Shown one piece after another: positions 51,321 to 59,775 of a DNA stretch of 64,000 bases. The translations under genes were made by a program, and so were the position numbers. The DNA lies in NCBI GenBank assembly GCA_021811615.1, contig JAJZNW010000077.1, positions 1 through 64,000 on the forward strand. Reading direction: 5' to 3'. Source of the stretch: Bacteroidota bacterium. GTDB taxonomy: Bacteria; Bacteroidota; Ignavibacteria; Kryptoniales; JAKASW01. Under the pieces are notes generated by a model. The model had not been told where the DNA came from and made no database searches. It was given only the letters and a program-made list of their open reading frames with translations. How positions within the stretch are numbered: the stretch's first letter is position 1; the number at the start of each line of letters is the position of its first letter.

Positions 51321-53894
51321 ATGAACCTTACGGAAAATCACGCTGATCTTCAAAAACGCATCTCACTTTACATCACGGCGCTCCAAAATGAAATCGAGGC
51401 GCTGAGAAATTACTCTTCACGAAACTACTCGCTCGTCGCAGGCAAATTCATCGGCAACGCCGACACGGAATTCCTCTACGAGTTCAGGCTGGAAGACGAA
51501 GTCAGGATAGTCGAGGACATGCCGGTCGAGATCGAAGTCGGCGGAGACATCACTCACGGCTCCGTCATATCCGTCGACGGCGACAGGATAGTCCTGCTTC
51601 TGCAGAACGACATTGGCGATGCCGTCGAACAGGCGACCCTGCGGACCGCGCCGTTCTTTCTCCTCGAGCAGCTGATCGAACGCCTCGACAGCCTGGAAGA
51701 CAAGGATATCGAGACGCTTGAAACGCTTTTCGATGAAGACGCTGAGAAGGCATTCGAGGATGACCTGACCCTCGATCCTAAACAATTAAATGAGTTTCAG
51801 ATCGGGGCCGCGCGAGCCGTGCTGAAGAAGCCGGTCTCGTTCGTGTGGGGACCACCGGGAACCGGCAAGACCCAGACGCTTGCATTCACCGCCGCTAACC
51901 TTGTCGCGCTCGGTGAAAAAGTGCTGATCATCTCGAACACCAACATAGCGGTCGACGTCGCGCTCCAGAAAACTCTCGAATACCTTCAGGAGGATAACGA
52001 ATACTTCGAGGGAAAATTCGTCCGCTTCGGAATACCGCGCCTCCCCGACCTTGCAGATTTCCCGTGGTCTCTCCCGCAGTACGTATCGCGCGACAAGAAT
52101 CCGGGGCTTTACGCGTCGATCGAGAAAATCGAGACCGACATCCGCGGCGTCATGACACGCATGAGAAATCCGCGATCGAAGCGGGGACCGAACCAGGAGA
52201 AGCTCTCCAACATGCGTGAGAAGCTTTACTCGCTTCGCGAGGAAGCTTACGGCAAGGAGAGCAAAATTGTCCAGCAGGCGAACCTCGTCGCATGTACCGC
52301 GGCAAAGGCCGCGATTTCTTCCCAGGTTTCGTCGCGGAAGTTCGACACCGTCCTGATCGACGAAGCGAGCATGCTGTATGTGCCCTATGTCGCTTTCGCA
52401 GCATCGCTCGCCAAGAAGAGGGTGGCGATATTCGGCGACTTCATGCAGATCCCGCCGATCACGCAATCGTCGACTAAGGTTCTGAACGTACTGGGGAAAG
52501 ACATATTCCGCGAAACGAAAATGCACCGTTTTATGGCGAAGCAGCATCCGCGGATGAGCACTCTGGAAATTCAGTACCGAATGCAGCTCGCGATCATGGA
52601 CCTCATAAACGACAGGATCTACGCCGGCAGGCTGAAGGCAAGCCAGCAGATAAAATCGTCCGAGCCTAAACAGGAGCCCGTAGTCTTCTACGATACCTCG
52701 AAGCTCGACTCGAAGGCTTTCCGCGAAGCCACATCGAACAGCCGTGTCAATATTTTCTCCGGAGTCACGGCAATAGATCTCGCGGTCGACGCTCTCAAGC
52801 ACGGTGCGAAAACCGTCGGAATCATTACGCCTTACCGCGCGCAGGCTCGGTTCCTTCGAAGCGTCCTGACAAGCATGAATCTCGACAGCGCCGTCATCTC
52901 GGCAGCCACGGTACACACATTCCAGGGCAACGAGCGCGACGTCATCGTATTCGACTTCGTCGACGACAACCCTCTCCCGCTCGGCGTCCTCCTTGCGACA
53001 TACGAGCGAGAGGATCCCGACGACATATCCGAAGGCGAGCGGCTACTGAACGTTGCCATGACACGCGCGAAGAAGCGTCTCCTCTTCGTCGGCAATTTCG
53101 AATACCTTTCCAAAAGGTCCACCGAAGGGTCGCTTCTCAGGTTCGTACTCGACAAGCTCAAGCGCGACAAAGTCGTTAACACCGTCCAGATCGACGACAG
53201 CAAAGCCAGGCACTACATCGGGAATAACTTTCCCGGACTCGCGATCCATCGTGGATTTGTCGACAGCACAGTCCCGCTTTTGCGTGACATACAGGAATCT
53301 TCGGAAGAGTTGCGACTCGTACAGCCGATAAAGGCCAAGCTTCAGTTTTTCAAGTACGTCCTCAACAAGGAAGTGGAGGCATCCAAGGAATTCAAATCGC
53401 TGGAGATGAGTCTCCTGCAGCAGAAGCTGAAGAACACGAACCTCGTGACGTCGGACAAGTCGGAGCTTTTCTTCTGGCTCATCGACAAGAAGTATCTCCA
53501 TGTCTTCGACTTACTCGGGAAAAAGGAACCGGTCGGCATAAGGATCGGCATTCCCGAGATAGCAAAGACCTTCAATTTTATTTTGCCGAGGAAGAGTTCA
53601 AAACTGACGGGCACGGGCAACCGGGAAGTGGATGCACACTGCGCCGTCTGCGGCGGGAAGATGGAGCTCAGGGAAATGAAGGGGATGATCGTGGCACAGT
53701 GCGCCGACAACCAGTGCGTCACGGTGCCGGCAGACGGGAAGATCATCGAGGCTGTTCTCGAAGAGAACGGACAGAGCTGTCCCATCTGTGCCGGGAAGAT
53801 TCGAGTGAAGAAAGGACGGCGCGGGTTCTTCGCCGGGTGCGCGAACTACCCGGGGTGCACCTGGACGGCGGAGCTGGGTGAGATACTGAGATAA
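51321..53894 (+). CDS. SF1 (UPF1/IGHMBP2-like) helicase with C-terminal topoisomerase-type zinc ribbons
   Basis: An 857-residue predicted DNA/RNA helicase. The first 150 residues form an N-terminal region with a beta-barrel-like part (VEIEVGGDITHGSVISVDGDRIVLLL). Walker A is GPPGTGKT at 177-184, motif II reads LIDEASMLY, and later motifs are STLEIQYRMQLAIMDLIN, VGIITPYRAQARFL, ATVHTFQGNERDVIVFDFV and NVAMTRAKKRLLFVGN. The C-terminus has two four-cysteine ribbons (CAVCGGKM...CADNQC and CPICAGKI...CANYPGC) like those of topoisomerase I. It may work in DNA repair, RNA surveillance or defence; tight linkage to an ORF6N gene is the only context. Confidence 0.88.
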   Translation: MNLTENHADLQKRISLYITALQNEIEALRNYSSRNYSLVAGKFIGNADTEFLYEFRLEDEVRIVEDMPVEIEVGGDITHGSVISVDGDRIVLLLQNDIGDAVEQATLRTAPFFLLEQLIERLDSLEDKDIETLETLFDEDAEKAFEDDLTLDPKQLNEFQIGAARAVLKKPVSFVWGPPGTGKTQTLAFTAANLVALGEKVLIISNTNIAVDVALQKTLEYLQEDNEYFEGKFVRFGIPRLPDLADFPWSLPQYVSRDKNPGLYASIEKIETDIRGVMTRMRNPRSKRGPNQEKLSNMREKLYSLREEAYGKESKIVQQANLVACTAAKAAISSQVSSRKFDTVLIDEASMLYVPYVAFAASLAKKRVAIFGDFMQIPPITQSSTKVLNVLGKDIFRETKMHRFMAKQHPRMSTLEIQYRMQLAIMDLINDRIYAGRLKASQQIKSSEPKQEPVVFYDTSKLDSKAFREATSNSRVNIFSGVTAIDLAVDALKHGAKTVGIITPYRAQARFLRSVLTSMNLDSAVISAATVHTFQGNERDVIVFDFVDDNPLPLGVLLATYEREDPDDISEGERLLNVAMTRAKKRLLFVGNFEYLSKRSTEGSLLRFVLDKLKRDKVVNTVQIDDSKARHYIGNNFPGLAIHRGFVDSTVPLLRDIQESSEELRLVQPIKAKLQFFKYVLNKEVEASKEFKSLEMSLLQQKLKNTNLVTSDKSELFFWLIDKKYLHVFDLLGKKEPVGIRIGIPEIAKTFNFILPRKSSKLTGTGNREVDAHCAVCGGKMELREMKGMIVAQCADNQCVTVPADGKIIEAVLEENGQSCPICAGKIRVKKGRRGFFAGCANYPGCTWTAELGEILR

Positions 53895-54010
53895 AATCAG
53901 CCTTGCGATCATAAGCCGGGCAGCTTAACTTGACCTAGATTCAGCGGGCCGGATGCATGCGTCGTTGCGGCCGGACAGTGCAAGCACAAACGTGCGGGGA
54001 GGTTTAACGG

Positions 54011-55078
54011 ATGAGTTTCTTCATATCGAGAAGGTCGGCAGCCTGCATACTATTTCCGTTGATCTTTACTTTGGCGGTGCGCGCACGAGCACAAGTCGGC
54101 GCCGACAGCGTCGCGCAGGACACGAGCGCTGACAGCGTTCGCTCCGCATTCGCGGCCACTTTCCTGACCGCCATGACGGGTACCATCCTTGAAGGAATCT
54201 CAGACGCGAACGGTTTTTCGATACCCTATTTCGGTGCCGTGCATTTCGCCGACGGAGGCTGGAAAGCTGGAACAGCATTTCTCGGTACTGAGCTCGGCTT
54301 GCTTCTGCTACGTAAACAATTGCTGGACGCCGCTGGCCCTTCCGGACCTGGATATCCGTTCACCGACAACAATCTGCTCTACCGGAGAGATGGAGGATAC
54401 AGCCCCCAATCCGATTCATATCTGGTGACCGCCCATGCCACGGACTGGTTGCTTGAGGACATCGGTTTCATGGACCTGTTTTCTTCTTTCAGGGAACTGC
54501 ACGACCGGACATCGACCATCAACAAGGTTACCATGGACCAGACGAGTATTCCGAGCCTGATGCTTTCGCCGTTCAAACCGAAATACCTGACCGACCCTTG
54601 GGTACTCGCTCCCGTGTTCGTCGGATGCGCCGCGAATTACTTATACAACAAAGACAGCAAACCACTTTCCCTGGCAAGAAACGTGACGATGTTCAACAGA
54701 ACAATGACTCCTGTGCAGGCAATGCTGCTCATGGGCGGTGTCGGCGCCTTACAGACCATTTTCGTCGCCGCGGGCGAGGAAATGATGTTCCGCGGTGTAG
54801 TGCAGACCGAAGCGACGGAGCTAAGCACTCCGGCAGTCGGTCTCGTCGTGAGTTCGGTGGTTTTCGGTCTGTGGCATGTACCGCGTGGGAATCTGGCTTA
54901 CGGCCTGAGTGCGGCTATCGGCGGTTTTTACATGGGCTGGCGCTACCAGGAAAACGGGTACAACCTTGGAGAAACAATTGCCATGCATTTCTGGAATGAT
55001 TTCGTGGCGAATTTGATCGTGATGGTACGCAACCCCAGGACTGCCGAATACGTTTACAGCATCAATTGGAAGTTCTAG
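54011..55078 (+). CDS. CPBP family intramembrane protease-like protein
   Basis: A 355-residue membrane protein with a signal-like N-terminus (SAACILFPLIFTLAVRARAQ). The C-terminal third is a CPBP/ABI domain: motif 1 AAGEEMMFRGVV, motif 2 VFGLWHVPRGN and motif 3 HFWNDF, which together give the Glu, His and Asn set of type II CAAX protease homologues. The N-terminal two thirds are less conserved, with a surface-exposed loop region and hydrophobic stretches. Substrates of bacterial CPBP proteins are mostly unknown. GGGGAGG lies a few bases before the ATG. Confidence 0.85.
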   Translation: MSFFISRRSAACILFPLIFTLAVRARAQVGADSVAQDTSADSVRSAFAATFLTAMTGTILEGISDANGFSIPYFGAVHFADGGWKAGTAFLGTELGLLLLRKQLLDAAGPSGPGYPFTDNNLLYRRDGGYSPQSDSYLVTAHATDWLLEDIGFMDLFSSFRELHDRTSTINKVTMDQTSIPSLMLSPFKPKYLTDPWVLAPVFVGCAANYLYNKDSKPLSLARNVTMFNRTMTPVQAMLLMGGVGALQTIFVAAGEEMMFRGVVQTEATELSTPAVGLVVSSVVFGLWHVPRGNLAYGLSAAIGGFYMGWRYQENGYNLGETIAMHFWNDFVANLIVMVRNPRTAEYVYSINWKF

Positions 55079-55257
55079 TCTGCCGCATTGTACTTATCGC
55101 GGACAGAGTTGCCAATGGGTTTGTCGATTCGAAGCGTGACTTGTCTCCGTGCTTGCGACAATCGCTTCCCCCTTGACGCGCGGAAAGGAGCATGATTCTC
55201 AAAATCGGTTTGGAACATTAAGACAAGAAATTCTTATCTTACTTCGTCAGAGCGGGC

Positions 55258-55476
55258 ATGAGCAAGAAGACTACAGATATACTCAAAGAAATCGAAGACC
55301 TACCTATCCAGGATCGTATCCTGGTAATTGAAAAAGCCCTCAAATCGCTTAAGAAAGAGGGAAATAAGAGAGAATTACGCCGGGCTGCGAGAGAGCTTCT
55401 CGAGGATTATAAAACCGACAAAGACCTCACTTCGTTCACAGATCTCGACATGGAAAACTTCTATGAACCAAGGTGA
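55258..55476 (+). CDS. MazE-like antitoxin of a type II toxin-antitoxin pair
   Basis: A 72-residue helical, charged protein (IEDLPIQDRILVIEKALKSLKKEG, then RRAARELLEDYKTDKDLTSFTDLDMENFYEPR). It has the form of an antitoxin: short, with a disordered acidic tail that can wrap the toxin. It overlaps the MazF-like gene by 14 bases, and pairing with that toxin is the main evidence. Confidence 0.8.
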   Translation: MSKKTTDILKEIEDLPIQDRILVIEKALKSLKKEGNKRELRRAARELLEDYKTDKDLTSFTDLDMENFYEPR

Positions 55477-55807
55477 CGTCTGGCTAATAACCCTCGACCC
55501 GACCGTGGGTGCCGAAATCTCGAAGGCCCGTCCATGCGTCATCGTCAACGACGATAACCTCGGCCGCCTGCCGCTCAAGATGGTGGTACCGATCACCGAC
55601 TGGAAAGACCACTTCTCAGTCGCACCATGGATGGTGAAGATCGAGCCGTCGAACGGGAACGGGCTCGACAAGGACTCTGCCGCAGATTGCTTCCAGCTCC
55701 GCTCGATATCGGAGCAGCGGTTAATCAGACGCATCGGGAAACTCGATGAACCTCAGGTCGAGCGAATCAAAGCAGCGCTTGCGATTGTACTGACTATAAA
55801 AGGATGA
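55463..55807 (+). CDS. MazF/PemK-type endoribonuclease toxin
   Basis: A 114-residue toxin beginning MNQGDVWLITLDPTVGAEISKARPCVIVNDD, the standard PemK-like opening. It continues with MVVPITDW and DSAADCFQLRSISEQRLIRRIGKL. These proteins cut mRNA at short sequences when the antitoxin is lost. ATG 55463 lies within the last codons of the antitoxin gene, giving a translationally coupled pair; the open frame upstream to 55328 is a shadow of the antitoxin gene. Confidence 0.92.
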   Translation: MNQGDVWLITLDPTVGAEISKARPCVIVNDDNLGRLPLKMVVPITDWKDHFSVAPWMVKIEPSNGNGLDKDSAADCFQLRSISEQRLIRRIGKLDEPQVERIKAALAIVLTIKG

Positions 55808-55948
55808 AGTTTCCGGACCCAAACTGTGGTCTTCCTCTCTCGGGCGGTAACTTCGAGGGAACGTATCCGTTATGACCAACGTTGGGATTGCGGCTTGATA
55901 TTCACGGATTCCGTAGGTAAGCCATATACAAATCGGAGCGAGAGACTA

Positions 55949-57517
55949 ATGGATAATACTGGTTCCAACGAGAATTCCGGGCGGCGCATCACGCACATCA
56001 TCTTCGCGTTTGCGCTCGCCGAGATACTGGTCCATCTTTTCTCAAATGCGTTCGCGCATTACGGCTATTTCCGCGACGAGCTCTACTACATCGCCTGCAG
56101 CAGGCACCTCGCAGCCGGGTATGTCGACCAGCCTCCACTCTCGAGCTTCATATTATTCATCAGCATTAAGCTCTTCGGCGACTCGATATTCGCGTTGAGA
56201 CTACTTCCTGCACTGGCGTCCGGCATAACGGTGTACGTGACCGGGCTGATCGCCCGAAAGCTCAACGGCGGAACGTTTGCGGTAACGCTCGCCTGCCTGA
56301 CGATGGCCATAACTCCGCAATTTCTCGGAACAAACACGATATATTCCATGAACAGCTTCGACTGGCTCTTCTGGTCGCTCGGGGCATATATCGTTTTGCT
56401 CATCGTTCAGTCGGAAGAGGGCGGTTTACGAATAAAACAATTGTGGATTCTCCTCGGTGTTGTTCTCGGTCTCGGATTGCTTAACAAGATAGACATGCTC
56501 TGGTTCGGATTTAGTCTTTTCGTCGGACTCCTGCTGACACCGCAGAGGATTCACCTCAAGACGATATGGCCGTACATCGCGGCGATTATCGCCCTCGTCA
56601 TATTCAGTCCGTACATCGTGTGGAACATTACGCACAACTTCGCGACGCTCGAGTTCATACACAATGCATCATCCATCAAATACGCATCTCAGAACCCTCT
56701 GAACTTTATATCGGACACGATACTGGCTATGAACCCTCTCGCTTTACCCGTCTGGCTGGCGGGAATTTATTTTTTCTTCTTCAATAAAGAAGGAAAGAAG
56801 TTCCGCCTGGTGGGACACCTGTTCCTGGTCTCTTTCGTAGTTCTGATTATCAACTGGCATTCGAAAGCCGAGTATATAGCGCCCGCGTTCCCGATACTCT
56901 TAGCCGGCGGCGGAGTGATGTTCGAGCGGAAAGCGTCCCGCCGCGGTTTCGGCTGGACGAGAATCGCGATACCTTCGGTGGTCACTATTTCCGGATTGCT
57001 CCTGCTCCCATTCGCCCTTCCGGTTCTCCCGGTCCAGACGTTCATCGATTATTCGAAGGCGACCGGGATCACCCCTTCTTCGGGCGAATCCAACGAAGTG
57101 GCGTCGCTTCCGCAATTCTATGCCGACATGTTCGGGTGGGAGAATATGGCCGCAACTGTCTCGAAGGTATATCTCTCACTTCCCCCCGATGAACGGAAAC
57201 AGACGGTAGTCTTTGCGCGCAACTACGGCGACGCCGGCGCGATAGACTTTTATCGCTCCCGATATCCGCTCCCTAAAGTAATCAGCGGACACAACAACTA
57301 CTGGTTCTGGGGAAAAGGAGACAGCACGTTCGCAACGGTCCTGGTGATCGGCGGGACTTTGAAAGGAAACCTTGAAGTCTGCGATTCGGTAACCGAAGCT
57401 GCGATCATACGCGACAAGTATTCCATGCCTTACGAGAACAATCTGCCCGTATTCGTTTGCAGGGGGTTCAATATCCCGTTCGCAGAGATTTGGAATCGAA
57501 TGAGGGTGTTTATCTGA
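55949..57517 (+). CDS. ArnT/PMT-like glycosyltransferase, family 39
   Basis: Polytopic membrane protein of 522 residues with about 11 hydrophobic segments, likely transferring a sugar from a polyprenyl-phosphate donor to a lipid or protein outside the inner membrane. The first periplasmic loop has the acidic motif FRDELYYIACSRHLAAGYVDQPPLSSF, characteristic of the PMT_2/ArnT group. The C-terminal soluble part (RKQTVVFARNYGDAGAIDFYRSRY) is common in these proteins. ATG 55949 is chosen over the longer frame from 55826, which crosses non-coding sequence. It converges with the next gene, one base apart. Confidence 0.88.
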   Translation: MDNTGSNENSGRRITHIIFAFALAEILVHLFSNAFAHYGYFRDELYYIACSRHLAAGYVDQPPLSSFILFISIKLFGDSIFALRLLPALASGITVYVTGLIARKLNGGTFAVTLACLTMAITPQFLGTNTIYSMNSFDWLFWSLGAYIVLLIVQSEEGGLRIKQLWILLGVVLGLGLLNKIDMLWFGFSLFVGLLLTPQRIHLKTIWPYIAAIIALVIFSPYIVWNITHNFATLEFIHNASSIKYASQNPLNFISDTILAMNPLALPVWLAGIYFFFFNKEGKKFRLVGHLFLVSFVVLIINWHSKAEYIAPAFPILLAGGGVMFERKASRRGFGWTRIAIPSVVTISGLLLLPFALPVLPVQTFIDYSKATGITPSSGESNEVASLPQFYADMFGWENMAATVSKVYLSLPPDERKQTVVFARNYGDAGAIDFYRSRYPLPKVISGHNNYWFWGKGDSTFATVLVIGGTLKGNLEVCDSVTEAAIIRDKYSMPYENNLPVFVCRGFNIPFAEIWNRMRVFI

Positions 57518-57518
57518 G

Positions 57519-58184
57519 TCAGTAAACAAAAGGTATCAGGCGCGCGGTTCGCTTCGCATAAGACCTGTACTCGTCGCCATAACGGTCTGCAAGATATTTG
57601 TCCTGCGCCGGTACGTTGGCGAACGCGAAGCTGCCGAACATCAGTGCCGGTATGATGAGAAGTGCAGGCTGCCCCGACATCAGAACCCACCCCGTAAAAA
57701 GGACAATATCTCCGAAGTAGTTCACATGGCGCGAAAGTCTCCACATACCGCCTGTGTAGAGATGACCTTTGTTCTCCGGACGCCGTTTCCAAACCATCCT
57801 CTGCCACTCCGATCCCGTATTGATCGCAGAACCCATTAGTACCATTACTCCGCCGACAAGCGTCCATATTCCTACCCTCACATCGCTCATCGCGCCGAAG
57901 TAGGCGATGAGAATATCGATGAGGCCCACCCACACGGCAATCATGGCGACTTCGCTCCAGCCAACTTTTCGTTTTATGAAGACAACGATTGTCGCCAGCA
58001 CGCGCAGGAAGTAAAGGCTCGCGGCCATCGCAAGCAATAAACGTCGCAGCGCCGAGCTTTCCTGATGTTGGCCGCCGAAGAGAATCAACAACGCCACAAC
58101 GACAATCAGGAAATGCAATGCGGCGAGAGTTCCCTTTGACTTAGGTGACGGCGATTTGTCCCGATATATTTCTGATTGATCCAT
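57519..58184 (-). CDS. DUF1295 family membrane protein (steroid 5-alpha-reductase/ICMT-like)
   Basis: A 221-residue protein with about six hydrophobic segments. The block GSEWQRMVWKRRPENKGHLYTGGMWRLSRHVNYFGDIVLFTGW, followed by DKYLADRYGDEYRSYAKRTARLIPFVY, is the signature of DUF1295, related to 3-oxo-5-alpha-steroid 4-dehydrogenases and isoprenylcysteine methyltransferases. These bind NADPH or SAM in the membrane; the actual substrate of the bacterial DUF1295 group is not established. It is the only minus-strand gene between 43 and 64 kb. Confidence 0.85.
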   Translation of the reverse strand: MDQSEIYRDKSPSPKSKGTLAALHFLIVVVALLILFGGQHQESSALRRLLLAMAASLYFLRVLATIVVFIKRKVGWSEVAMIAVWVGLIDILIAYFGAMSDVRVGIWTLVGGVMVLMGSAINTGSEWQRMVWKRRPENKGHLYTGGMWRLSRHVNYFGDIVLFTGWVLMSGQPALLIIPALMFGSFAFANVPAQDKYLADRYGDEYRSYAKRTARLIPFVY

Positions 58185-58327
58185 TTCCGCTCTTGCGTAG
58201 TTGCTTGTTGAAGTGATTTAGAATAATAGAGAACCCGATACTGAGAATCAATTATCGGAATACCTGCCCGCTTGAAACTTCCGCGCGAGAATTTTACATT
58301 TTTCCGGGATGCAGTAGGACGGGGCCG

Positions 58328-58354
58328 ATTATAACCGCGCTTTTTCAGAGTCAA
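58328..58354 (-). promoter_or_regulatory. Candidate promoter of the DUF1295 gene
   Basis: Minus-strand TTGACT (58354-58349) and a perfect TATAAT (58333-58328) with a short 15-base spacer, about 140 bases before the start codon. Confidence 0.3.
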
Positions 58355-58404
58355 GCACCAGCAGAATCGATTTCGCCAGGAATTTAAAGGAAGGACGATT
58401 CATA

Positions 58405-58473
58405 ATGGTAGCTGTATCGTGTGAGAAATTATCCCGAACTTCCGCCGGGATTCATCAGAGGACGACGAAGTAA
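58405..58473 (+). CDS. Possible 22-residue leader peptide upstream of the radical SAM gene
   Basis: A short frame, MVAVSCEKLSRTSAGIHQRT and two more residues, begins with ATG behind AAGGAAGGACG, the best Shine-Dalgarno in the region. Its TAA is one base before the ATG of the radical SAM gene (TAAAATG). It may couple translation or act as a leader; it may also be chance. It has no known family. Confidence 0.35.
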   Translation: MVAVSCEKLSRTSAGIHQRTTK

Positions 58474-58474
58474 A

Positions 58475-59716
58475 ATGATCCGGCGTGATCTCTCCAGGCG
58501 GGAGTTCATCTCCATATCAGGTTTAGCCGCCGGTAGCACGTATGCCGCGCTCTCTTCGCCAGCACTCTTCCGGCAACTCCTTTCGTGGGTGGAGCGGATT
58601 CCCGAGGTAAACCCATATCAGAAATTTCTCGCGGACCAGCCGATCGCGAGATACTGGGTGTCGACAGAATCGATAAACGCAGATTGCCTCAGATGCCACT
58701 CCTCCTCCGAGACAGGCGGCAGGAAAAGCTTTGACCACGAAGAAAGATTTGTGAAATGTCTTTTGTGCGCGCAGGGCTGTGTGATGAAAGAGAACGAGCG
58801 CGGGAAATGCAGGGCGAGGATGAATGTGAAGGGACGGCTCAGAAGCCTCGTCTACGGACGACCCATCGCGATTCATGTGGACCCGATAGAGAAGAAACCA
58901 TTCTACCATTTCCTCCCGGGAAACCAGGCATACTCTCTTGCCACCGCCGGATGTCCCCTGTCATGTCAGTTCTGCCAGAACTGGGAGATCTCACAGGCGA
59001 AGCCGGAGGACTACGATGTAAAATTCGTCCCGCCCGACAACATCGTATACAACTCGATGTCGGAAAGCGCACCTATTATCGCGTTCACCTACAACGAACC
59101 GACTGTCTTCGTGGAATACCTGACCGACATATCCCGTGCGGCACGGAAGAAGGGAATCAGAACTGTCCTGGTAAGCTGCGGTTTCATGAACGAGGAACCT
59201 CTTCGAGAAATGTGCGACGTACTCGACGCGATCAAGATCGATCTGAAGGGATTCAGCGAAGACTTCTACCGCAAGGTTTGCGGTGCTGAACTGAAACCGG
59301 TGCTTCGGAGCATAAAGCAGGTCGCGTCGAGCAGGGTCCATCTCGAAATCGTGAACCTCGTCGTTCCCACTCTGAACGACTCCGACAAGATGATGAGTGC
59401 CCTCTCGGAATGGATCGTCGGCGAGACCGGCACCGACGTCCCGGTTCACTTCACGAGGTTTCATCCCGATTATCGCCTGCTCAATCTTCCGCCCACTCCC
59501 ATTTCGACGCTCGAACGGGCGAGAGACATCGCCATTTCGAAAGGAATTCATTACGCGTTTGTGGGAAACGTCCCGGGACATCCTGGCAACTCGACCTACT
59601 GCCCTTCCTGCGGGAAGATCGTGATAAAGCGGAGCGGTTTCTTCCCGGTCGAATATCATTTGAAGGACGGCCGCTGTGAATTCTGCGGCCGTGAGATAGC
59701 GGGCGTCTGGAAATAA
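58475..59716 (+). CDS. AmmeMemoRadiSam system radical SAM enzyme with Tat signal
   Basis: A 413-residue radical SAM protein. The cluster-binding CxxxCxxC is at Cys160, Cys164 and Cys167 (TAGCPLSCQFCQNW). Upstream are the family-typical cysteines CLLCAQGC (95-102) and Cys112, and the C-terminus has two CxxC pairs (YCPSCGK, CEFCGRE). The N-terminus starts MIRRDLSRREFISISGLAAG, a twin-arginine signal, so the folded, cofactor-loaded enzyme may be exported. A CLRCH motif at 71-75 fits covalent haem c attachment, though Tat-folded export makes that uncertain. I chose ATG 58475; a GTG at 58421 is possible. Partners Memo and AMMECR1 are fused in the next gene. The reaction is not established. Confidence 0.9.
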   Translation: MIRRDLSRREFISISGLAAGSTYAALSSPALFRQLLSWVERIPEVNPYQKFLADQPIARYWVSTESINADCLRCHSSSETGGRKSFDHEERFVKCLLCAQGCVMKENERGKCRARMNVKGRLRSLVYGRPIAIHVDPIEKKPFYHFLPGNQAYSLATAGCPLSCQFCQNWEISQAKPEDYDVKFVPPDNIVYNSMSESAPIIAFTYNEPTVFVEYLTDISRAARKKGIRTVLVSCGFMNEEPLREMCDVLDAIKIDLKGFSEDFYRKVCGAELKPVLRSIKQVASSRVHLEIVNLVVPTLNDSDKMMSALSEWIVGETGTDVPVHFTRFHPDYRLLNLPPTPISTLERARDIAISKGIHYAFVGNVPGHPGNSTYCPSCGKIVIKRSGFFPVEYHLKDGRCEFCGREIAGVWK

Positions 59717-59775
59717 CTTGTCCGGAGCGTTCCGAGGTCTGACCGACATTAGTGCTCCATGAATGGAGGTGACCG

